37,740 nt of DNA from Alphaproteobacteria bacterium (GTDB lineage Bacteria; Pseudomonadota; Alphaproteobacteria; GCA-2731375): NCBI GenBank assembly GCA_016776605.1, contig JADHTB010000033.1:1-37740 (forward strand). The letters run 5' to 3'. Of this stretch, positions 33,367 through 37,740 are shown one piece after another (position 1 is the stretch's first letter; every line of letters starts with the position of its first letter). The position numbers and the translations under genes were made by a program. The notes under the pieces are model-generated. The model saw only the letters and a list, made by a program, of their open reading frames with translations, had not been told where the DNA came from and ran no database searches.

Positions 33367-33717
33367 ATGGCAGAGTATGTTGATTGGTCCGTCAATGGGA
33401 CCACGTATCGTTACTGGTTTCTTGCCGGCTCGTCAATCGCTTCTAATATCAAAGCAGATGCAGGGAACTACATATTCGTGAAACCAACTATCAATGGCTG
33501 GGTGCCGCTTTACATCGGCATTGCCGATGACCTAAGCGACAGAATCCCAGGTCATGAGCGGTGGGCTGAAGCGGTGGCGCTGGGCGCGACATGGGTTGTT
33601 GCACACGTTCAGCCCAATAGCACGAAGCGAAAGGCGGAAGAAAAAATCCTTATTGGGGCTTTGAATCCGACATTGAATACTCAACACCGCCGACTAGCAA
33701 CATTGCTCGGCGGTTAG
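33367..33717 (+). CDS. passenger: GIY-YIG-like small protein
   Basis: The product has 116 residues. GNYIFVKP..(about 34-41), then WVPLYIGIADDLSDRIPGHERWAEA (about 46-70; the YIG motif, the Arg in LSDRI) and EKILIGALNPTLNTQ (Glu and Asn near the C-terminus) follow the GIY-YIG nuclease pattern Y...YIG...R...E...N, with an unusual GNYIF for the first motif. The fold is a single nuclease-like domain without a partner domain. Endonuclease activity is inferred only from the motifs. AAGGAAATTATC precedes the ATG. The gene is AT-rich compared with the host and lies between the coiled-coil protein and the PemK/MazF-like gene in the same direction. It might act in element stability or DNA processing; this is inference. 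Confidence 0.7.
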   Translation: MAEYVDWSVNGTTYRYWFLAGSSIASNIKADAGNYIFVKPTINGWVPLYIGIADDLSDRIPGHERWAEAVALGATWVVAHVQPNSTKRKAEEKILIGALNPTLNTQHRRLATLLGG

Positions 33718-33746
33718 GGTTTCTGTCATCAAACTCCGATTCGGGC

Positions 33747-33772
33747 GTGGCGGGCTGGCTTTGGCCCGCCAC
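33747..33772 (+). terminator. possible terminator hairpin after the GIY-YIG-like gene
   Basis: GTGGCGGGC (33747-33755) pairs with GCCCGCCAC (33764-33772) around an 8-nt loop, starting 30 nt after the stop codon. A T-run is missing, so the role is uncertain. Confidence 0.4.
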
Positions 33773-33847
33773 TACCTGGATTGCTGGCGCATTATCAATC
33801 ACCAGCCGTGGCCGTTTGTTGTTTCGTTCCATATAACCAATACTCCG

Positions 33848-33871
33848 ATCATGGGGGCGTGCCCTCATGAT
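33848..33871 (+). promoter_or_regulatory. inverted repeat upstream of the PemK/MazF-like gene
   Basis: ATCATGGGGGC (33848-33858) and GCCCTCATGAT (33861-33871) are near-perfect reverse complements (one mismatch in 11), 2 nt apart. It lies 26 nt before the toxin-like start codon. It may be an operator for autoregulation or a structured leader. Promoter boxes are not clear. Confidence 0.4.
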
Positions 33872-33897
33872 TTAAAAAATGGGCGCGCGCACTAGTT

Positions 33898-34299
33898 ATG
33901 AATGAAAAGCTACCACCTCGAATTAAACCAAAAATTAAGGCCGCCCCGAAAATCCGCCAAGTCTATTGGTGCAAGTTTTGGGATGACGCAATCTTACCTG
34001 AAATGTGGAAAGAGCGGCCCGTACTTATCATATCCGGCAACAATGTGTTGAACGGTCATTGTGCTGTTCTGCCAATGTCAACACAGCCTCAAAAAGGATA
34101 TAGCGAAAGATGGGCACATAAATTGTCTTTCCGTCCCGACGGGGAAGAAGATACATGGGTCGTCTGCAATCACCTTTGCACGGTATCAACTGGCAGATTA
34201 AGCCAATTTAGAGGCAACGCGATTCCCCGTCTTGATGGCGATGAATTCAACACAATATTGGCTATAATGTATAAACGGCTCCCTGTGCCCCAGGGATAA
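33898..34299 (+). CDS. passenger: PemK/MazF-like toxin-fold protein
   Basis: A 133-residue protein. After a basic N-terminus (KLPPRIKPKIKAAPK) comes IRQVYWCKFWDDAILPEMWKERPVLIIS, which matches the first strands of PemK/MazF (the R in KxRPV-L-I-S is the usual catalytic-region Arg), then VLPMSTQPQ, where the family has a conserved Thr/Ser before Q, and VVCNHLCTVSTGRLSQ, similar to the dimer/active-site loop. PemK/MazF toxins cleave mRNA at short sequence motifs. No antitoxin-sized gene precedes it: the 180 bp upstream carry only hairpins, and a nearby candidate is not evident. The protein may be a solitary toxin, an inactive descendant, or have an unusual partner. No good ribosome-binding site is visible. 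Confidence 0.75.
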   Translation: MNEKLPPRIKPKIKAAPKIRQVYWCKFWDDAILPEMWKERPVLIISGNNVLNGHCAVLPMSTQPQKGYSERWAHKLSFRPDGEEDTWVVCNHLCTVSTGRLSQFRGNAIPRLDGDEFNTILAIMYKRLPVPQG

Positions 34300-34327
34300 A
34301 ATTGTTGAATTCTTAATTACAGCAAGC

Positions 34328-34427
34328 TATATATAATTTACTTGCGGCACCAAGAAATTGGATGACCGTTTCCCGAAAGGGAGTGACTTGCGAAGGGGAG
34401 CCCTTAAAAAGCTCCCCTTTCGTTTTT
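34328..34427 (+). ncRNA. candidate small RNA ending at a strong terminator (tentative)
   Basis: A possible promoter, TTGAAT (34305-34310) with 17 bp to TATATA (34328-34333), precedes about 85 nt of non-coding sequence that ends at a strong hairpin plus T-run. Inside is TCCC-GAAA-GGGA (a GNRA-type tetraloop stem) and two copies of ACTTGCG. The transcript would lie convergent to the 3' end of the transposase gene. It could equally be the 3' UTR of the PemK/MazF-like gene. Confidence 0.25.
34393..34427 (+). terminator. rho-independent terminator between toxin-like gene and transposase
   Basis: AAGGGGAGC (34393-34401) pairs with GCTCCCCTT (34411-34419) across a 9-nt loop, followed by TCGTTTTTTT. 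The stem is 9 bp with a U-run in the plus direction, the clearest intrinsic terminator in the window. It would end transcripts from the passenger genes before they run antisense through the transposase. Confidence 0.85.
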
Positions 34428-35393
34428 TTATTTGGCTGATTTCTGCCAATAACCCTTCCACTGCCGCGATACCGGATGGCTCGACGCCGCCGCAACCAGC
34501 ACGGCGAACTGATTACCATTCGCTTGCCGCCGATGATCTTCCCGCCACGCCATTTCCCGCGCGTAGGAACCTAAATACCGCCCGCTGATATGATGGTGCG
34601 TCCCGATCTCCGCACGGCGCAAGCGCGAGAAATAGCTTTCGGCCCAGTTGGTGGAATTGTCCAATTCATCAACGAAATTGACGCTGTGATTAACCCGGCC
34701 CATTTCGTAGCTGGCGTGCAATTCATCCCAGCCCGCCGCTTCGTCTGCAAAAACCGTTGTGCCGCTTTCCACGCGGGCGCGGATTGTCGGCACTGATTGA
34801 TCCTCAGACCGGAACACGAAAGGCAATGACCGGCCTTCCCGCTGGCGCATGATAACCACCACCCGGCGCTTGCCGGTTTGATGCTCTGCAAGCCGCCTGT
34901 CTATCCTGTCCGACTTCACGTTGGCGGGTTTGATATGGCCACCAAAATAGGCACCATCAACCTCAACTTCGCCGCTCAACTTGGCGTCCACTGTTTCCGC
35001 CGCCATGGCTTCCCGTAGCTTGTGGGCCATGACGAAAGCCGTCTTGTACTGGCAGTCCAGGTTGCGGCTCAGTTGCAGGGCTGACATGCCCTTGGCACCG
35101 TTCACAAACAACGCGATGGCCAACAGATAGTCCCGCAGATCCAACTTGCGGCTGGCGAATATCGTGCCGCTGGTGACGCTGAATTGAGCGTGACATGCCT
35201 TGCACTTGAAGATTGGCCGTGAAGCATATGCATAACAGGCCGCGCAATCGCACTTGGGACATACCGGCTCACCGTCCGTACCGGCCCACCGAATGGCCCT
35301 AAACGTCTGCCGCGCTTCCTCGTCTGACATTCGCGCGACCTTTGCCACGCTAAGTGTCCGGGCTTTTGCTGAAAGTAAGAAATGCTGTGTCAT
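34428..35393 (-). CDS. IS1595-family transposase
   Basis: A 321-residue DDE transposase with the ISXO2-like architecture. It opens with a zinc finger CPKCDCAACYAYASRP followed by FKCKACHAQFS (C-x2-C ... C-x2-C, about 45-70), then SGTIFASRKLDLRDYLLA and NGAKGMSALQLSRNLDCQYKTA, typical of IS1595. The catalytic region has EVDGAYFGG (first Asp), FADEAAGWDEL (second Asp) and NWAESYFSRLRRAEIGTHHHI, where the family uses an Asn/Glu-type third position. The frame is intact and ends in YLGSYAREMAWREDHRR. No clear Shine-Dalgarno precedes the ATG at 35391-35393. It lies well inside the TIRs, divergent from the DUF6471-like gene. Confidence 0.92.
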   Translation of the reverse strand: MTQHFLLSAKARTLSVAKVARMSDEEARQTFRAIRWAGTDGEPVCPKCDCAACYAYASRPIFKCKACHAQFSVTSGTIFASRKLDLRDYLLAIALFVNGAKGMSALQLSRNLDCQYKTAFVMAHKLREAMAAETVDAKLSGEVEVDGAYFGGHIKPANVKSDRIDRRLAEHQTGKRRVVVIMRQREGRSLPFVFRSEDQSVPTIRARVESGTTVFADEAAGWDELHASYEMGRVNHSVNFVDELDNSTNWAESYFSRLRRAEIGTHHHISGRYLGSYAREMAWREDHRRQANGNQFAVLVAAASSHPVSRQWKGYWQKSAK

Positions 35394-35420
35394 TGTACCA
35401 TATCCGATGCCTATGCATCA

Positions 35421-35460
35421 TATATAGTACGTTGACGTATCCCTTACAAGGGCATATGTA
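35421..35460. promoter_or_regulatory. overlapping divergent promoter candidates
   Basis: For the plus-strand gene, TTGACG (35432-35437) is followed after 17 bp by TATGTA (35455-35460). For the minus-strand transposase, TTGTAA (complement of 35444-35449) is followed after 17 bp by TATATA (complement of 35421-35426). The two overlap back-to-back, so firing of one could interfere with the other. Confidence 0.45.
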
Positions 35461-35495
35461 TCTTTTATAGTGCTTTTTTTATCAAAGGCGATGCA

Positions 35496-35726
35496 ATGAT
35501 ACAGAAAACAGACTGGGAAGCCCGCGCGGCCAACCTTCTTAAATCCGAATTAAAGCGTAAGGGCGTGACCTATTCCGCCCTGGTGGAGCGCTTGGCAGAT
35601 ATTGGCGTTTCTGAGAAAGAGGTAAACGTTCGCAACAAACTATCGCGGGGCAAATTCAGCGCGGCGTATCTGATTCAATGCCTTGAGGCAATTGAGGTGA
35701 AGACGTTTCGTCTTGGGGATAACTAG
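35496..35726 (+). CDS. passenger: DUF6471-like small helical protein
   Basis: A 76-residue protein resembling DUF6471 domain proteins: DWEARAANLLKSELKRKGVT, then YSALVERLADIGVSEKEV and KLSRGKFSAAYLIQCLEA. The pattern resembles a helix-turn-helix with an XRE-like arrangement (KxxGVTYSALVERL...), so DNA binding is possible but not shown. DUF6471 genes are often found with transposases in alphaproteobacteria, from memory. An AAGG sits 10 nt before the ATG. It is divergent from the transposase, so it could be a regulator of transposition; it is also convergent with, and overlaps by 71 nt, the two-TM protein gene. Confidence 0.75.
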   Translation: MIQKTDWEARAANLLKSELKRKGVTYSALVERLADIGVSEKEVNVRNKLSRGKFSAAYLIQCLEAIEVKTFRLGDN

Positions 35727-36645
35727 AATAGACAGAGCTTGAACCCGGTTCCGAAATTTGCAGTTTGTCTAAATCGCCGCCCCATTTGACATCAAGCTCG
35801 ATCTTGGCCACCTGACCATCTTCTTGAGATATCACACCCACCGTAATCCGGTATGTATGTCCGGGATCAAAAATACCCGGATTCCTGTTTGGGCGATCAT
35901 TTATGCAGAGCCAAAGTTTGTCGTCATTGCCAAAGACGCTCGCGACGTCCACAAATTGCTTGATATCCCGACCGAAAACGTCCTTTTCCTGATAGGATGC
36001 GCCGGCTGCCACAGCCCAACTTAACTGAAGACTGTCCCCCCACCTTTGCACACCCACTTCGCCCGAATCATCAACCCTCTGAACGCCCAACACGCGAGCA
36101 ACACAGCGCCTCACGGGCGCGCCGGTCAAAGAATATGGCCTGACTCTAATCCAAACTCCAATTCCGGTTTCGGTAAATGCGCCGGAAAGCCCAATGAGCT
36201 TACGCGGCCACTCACCAACACGCGTCAACGCGACAAAGTCATTGTCCTTGGGGTCGAATTCAATTGCGATTTTCGGCACATGCTTGGCTTCGAGATCGGA
36301 AATACGACGACTCGCCTCGGCGCGTTGGCCAAGCATGTCTTGAGTTTTATCGTTATCGAGATTGGCGGGCGCTGTCACAAAATTACAAGCATAAACGAGT
36401 GGGAAAAGAGCAATCACAACCCCAAGAACAACACCGCGAAAAATAGTTTCGTCCCCCGCAGCGTCCGCCGAACCCCATATCCATAAACCAGCAATTACAG
36501 CAAAACCGATAAGGGCGCGCAGCACTATCTGGTCTCGTGACCCGAGGCCAAGAAACGTGCGGGTGACGGAAAGCGCCCGCTCGTGGACGCGCAGCCAATA
36601 TTGCTTGTGAATGTCTGCCATTCCGCCACTATAGCCATATTTCAC
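35656..36645 (-). CDS. passenger: two-TM protein of unknown function
   Basis: About 329 residues from the GTG at 36645 or 321 from the ATG at 36621. An N-terminal pair of hydrophobic helices (about 43-60 VLRALIGFAVIAGLWIWG and 70-88 GVVLGVVIALFPLVYACNF) is followed by a coiled-coil-like segment (about 95-120) and a soluble domain of about 200 residues with beta-rich sequence (GIGVWIRVRPYSLTG, KLWLCINDRPNRNPG, YRITVGVISQEDG). The C-terminal tail is Ser/Pro-rich. I recognise no family. It lies next to the right TIR (35 bp away), so it is a passenger rather than a host gene. A strong GGAGGTGAAAT site instead fits an ATG in another frame (36638), so the true start is unclear. The 3' end overlaps the DUF6471-like gene. 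Confidence 0.65.
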   Translation of the reverse strand: MKYGYSGGMADIHKQYWLRVHERALSVTRTFLGLGSRDQIVLRALIGFAVIAGLWIWGSADAAGDETIFRGVVLGVVIALFPLVYACNFVTAPANLDNDKTQDMLGQRAEASRRISDLEAKHVPKIAIEFDPKDNDFVALTRVGEWPRKLIGLSGAFTETGIGVWIRVRPYSLTGAPVRRCVARVLGVQRVDDSGEVGVQRWGDSLQLSWAVAAGASYQEKDVFGRDIKQFVDVASVFGNDDKLWLCINDRPNRNPGIFDPGHTYRITVGVISQEDGQVAKIELDVKWGGDLDKLQISEPGSSSVYSSYPQDETSSPQLPQGIESDTPR

Positions 36646-36680
36646 CTCCGAAGCTCTCGGAGTTATGCAAGAAAACGCTT

Positions 36681-36703
36681 GGTGCGTTTGCTACATAATT
36701 CCG
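36681..36703 (-). repeat. right terminal inverted repeat
   Basis: Inverted partner of 32735-32757 (22/23). Read from comM on the minus strand, it contributes the codons GGA ATT ATG TAG, so the truncated ComM ends with GIM and an immediate stop. Confidence 0.92.
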
Positions 36704-37428
36704 AGCGCCTCGCGGGCATCCAGGGGCGGCAGGATACCCGGCAGACGTTCCGCCAGCATGGACTTGCCGGCGCCGGGCGGGCCGATCAACAACAGATTAT
36801 GACCCCCCGCGGCGGCGACCTCCAAGGCCCGCTTGGCGCTTTCCTGGCCCTTGATATCGGCCAGGTCCAACTGCGCGCCGGTTTCATCGGCCAATTCGGG
36901 CGCCGGTTGCGGCAGCACCTGGCTGCCCTTGAAATGATTGATCAGGGACAGCAGATTGTCCGGCGCCAGCACCCGCAGATCGCCGGCCCAGGCGGCCTCG
37001 CCGCCCTGTTCCAGGGGGCAGATCAGGCCCCTGCCCTGGCCCTGGGCGGCCACCGCCGCCGGCAGCACGCCCGCAACCGGGGTCAACCTGCCATCCAGGG
37101 ACAGTTCGCCAACCGCGTTATATTCCGCCAATTCATCCCTGGGCAGTACGTCCATGGCCAGCAACAGGCCCAGGGCGATAGGCAGGTCATAATGGCTGCC
37201 TTCCTTGGGCAGATCGGCAGGCGCCAGATTGACGGTGATGCGTTTCGGCGGCAGCGCCAGGCCAATAGCCCCCAGGGCGCCGCGCACCCGCTCGCGGCTT
37301 TCCGCCACCGCCTTGTCCGGCAGGCCAACGACAGTAAAGGCCGGCAGGCCCGAGGCCAATTGCACCTGCACATCCACCGCCAGGGCATCGATACCCAAAA
37401 ACGCCACCGTTTCCACATGGGCCACCAT
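36691..37428 (-). pseudogene. comM: comM, N-terminal part (interrupted by transposon)
   Basis: From the ATG at 37426-37428 (GGGAG upstream), 245 residues can be made. The ChlI-like N-domain (VAFLGIDALAVDVQVQLASG, then GLPDKAVAESRERVRGAL and NLAPADLPKEGSHYDLPIA) and Walker A GPPGAGKS (216-223) are present. After EAL the reading frame enters the transposon and stops at TAG (36691-36693); native sequence ends at 36704. The Walker B half is 4 kb away at 31919-32726. The fragment might fold but would lack ATPase function. ComM acts as a hexameric helicase in integrating transforming DNA; loss should lower, not abolish, transformation if the host is competent. Confidence 0.93.
36704..36711. repeat. 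8-bp target-site duplication, right copy
   Basis: AGCGCCTC, identical to 32727-32734. It forms codons Glu-Ala-Leu of comM on the minus strand. Confidence 0.92.
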
Positions 37429-37740
37429 GCCCGAACTCCCATTCCACAGCCGCTCGTCCACAGCCGCCCGCGCGTGGACATCAACACAGGTTGCAGGAAA
37501 CTATGGCAGAACGCCCCGGCGCCGTCGAGCAAAAAGAACAAACAGAAAACAAACCGTTCGGATCAGGATAGCGGACTAACCATCCCACAGCTCCCGCTCA
37601 GCGGCCTTCGGTGGCGCCCCTAAGCCATTCTGGTGCGTTGCGCCGCTTGCCCGATGCACCACATCGCGCTGCGCAACGCGCCTACCCGAATGGCTTAGGG
37701 GCACCATCAAATGGACCAGAATAGCCCGGAAATGCTCTAG
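37429..37740. other. region upstream of comM with nested palindrome and repeat half copy
   Basis: No supported gene is present. A short plus-strand frame at 37504 (22 codons, beginning MAERPGAVEQKEQTENK) has GCAGGAAACT upstream but is too short to call. GCCCCTAAGCCATTC (37616-37630) and its reverse complement (37688-37702) form a 15-bp perfect palindrome, inside which GCGTTGCGC (37635-37643) pairs with GCGCAACGC (37671-37679). The window ends with GGAAATGCTCTAG (37728-37740), the terminal motif of the dispersed repeat family, so a longer element may continue beyond the edge. Confidence 0.5.

Larger units (their letters stand above)
32735..36703. mobile_element. IS1595-family transposon with passenger genes, inserted in comM
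   Basis: The element is 3,969 bp long. Its left terminal inverted repeat (32735-32757) starts CGGAATTAGGTAGCAAACG, and the right one (36681-36703) reads CGGAATTATGTAGCAAACG when reverse-complemented; they match at 22 of 23 bases, the difference being at position 9. Direct 8-bp duplications of AGCGCCTC flank it. Inside are a DDE transposase with the IS1595-type zinc-finger/ISXO2-like architecture and five other genes. Several passenger segments are more AT-rich than the host. IS1595 members carrying passenger genes are known; this particular gene set is my reading and I do not recall a named element. The intact TIRs, clean duplication and intact transposase point to recent insertion. Confidence 0.93.

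Noticed and set aside
35496..35726. DUF6471-like gene as the antitoxin of the PemK/MazF-like protein
   Set aside because: It is about 1.2 kb away and on the far side of the transposase, so classical operon pairing fails; recorded only as a remote possibility.
32735..36703. Tn7-like AbaR-type island in comM
   Set aside because: No tniA/tniB-like or TnsABC-like genes occur; the transposase is IS1595 type and the duplication is 8 bp, not the 5 bp of Tn7-like elements.
31919..37428. comM as two separate genes or a frameshifted gene
   Set aside because: The TIRs, the exact 8-bp duplication and in-frame rejoining at E-A-L-E-V-S show a single gene cut by an insertion.
36583..37623. 346-residue plus-strand ORF antisense to comM
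   Set aside because: Gln/Arg/His/Gly-rich composition typical of a GC-rich antisense frame; the opposite frame encodes comM.
1..37740. CRISPR array, prophage or integrative-conjugative element
   Set aside because: No regular 24-40-bp repeats with spacers, no integrase, capsid, terminase or conjugation genes are visible; the repeats are isolated palindromes.

Overview
The window comes from a GC-rich alphaproteobacterium, probably of a Rhodospirillales-like lineage. This rests on the style of LepA and ribosomal protein S21, dense gene packing with 4-nt overlaps, and many SDR, thiolase and GMC catabolic genes. The lineage is inference, because no rRNA gene is present.

Layout. 1-2894: tRNA-Ser(GGA), a small membrane protein and lepA. 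2895-5491: two convergent SDR dehydrogenases and an oxaloacetate decarboxylase-like enzyme. 5582-10144 (minus): a translationally coupled set, Lon-family protease, Usp-like protein and APC permease. 10287-12515: a ThDP enzyme divergent from rpsU. 12850-22996: two DHA2-type MFS exporters, thiolase, isochorismatase-like hydrolase, GMC oxidoreductase, a TTC38-like TPR protein, an Asp-nucleophile alpha/beta hydrolase and a D-2-hydroxyacid dehydrogenase. 22982-27542 (minus): a five-gene run of SDR, crotonase, LLM flavin oxidoreductase, fumarate-reductase-like flavoprotein and a short [2Fe-2S] protein, which looks like an uncharacterised catabolic or redox pathway. 27614-31840: AmpG-like permease coupled to a macrodomain hydrolase, then a hybrid histidine kinase.

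The most striking structure is at 31919-37428. The AAA+ gene comM is split by a 3,969-bp transposon (32735-36703). The element has 23-bp terminal inverted repeats (22/23 identical) and a perfect 8-bp target duplication (AGCGCCTC). It carries an IS1595-type transposase plus passengers: a coiled-coil/winged-helix-like protein, a GIY-YIG-like protein, a PemK/MazF-like protein with no visible antitoxin, a DUF6471-like protein and a two-TM protein of unknown function. Removing the element and one duplicate restores a 510-codon comM frame. The insertion separates Walker A from Walker B, so ComM should be inactive.

A second layer is a family of dispersed palindromic repeats ending in TAGAGCA/TGCTCTA (2749, 4495, 10156, 19431, 31880 and half copies). 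Their terminal TAG serves as the stop codon of at least four neighbouring genes. rpsU appears to start on a CTG codon.
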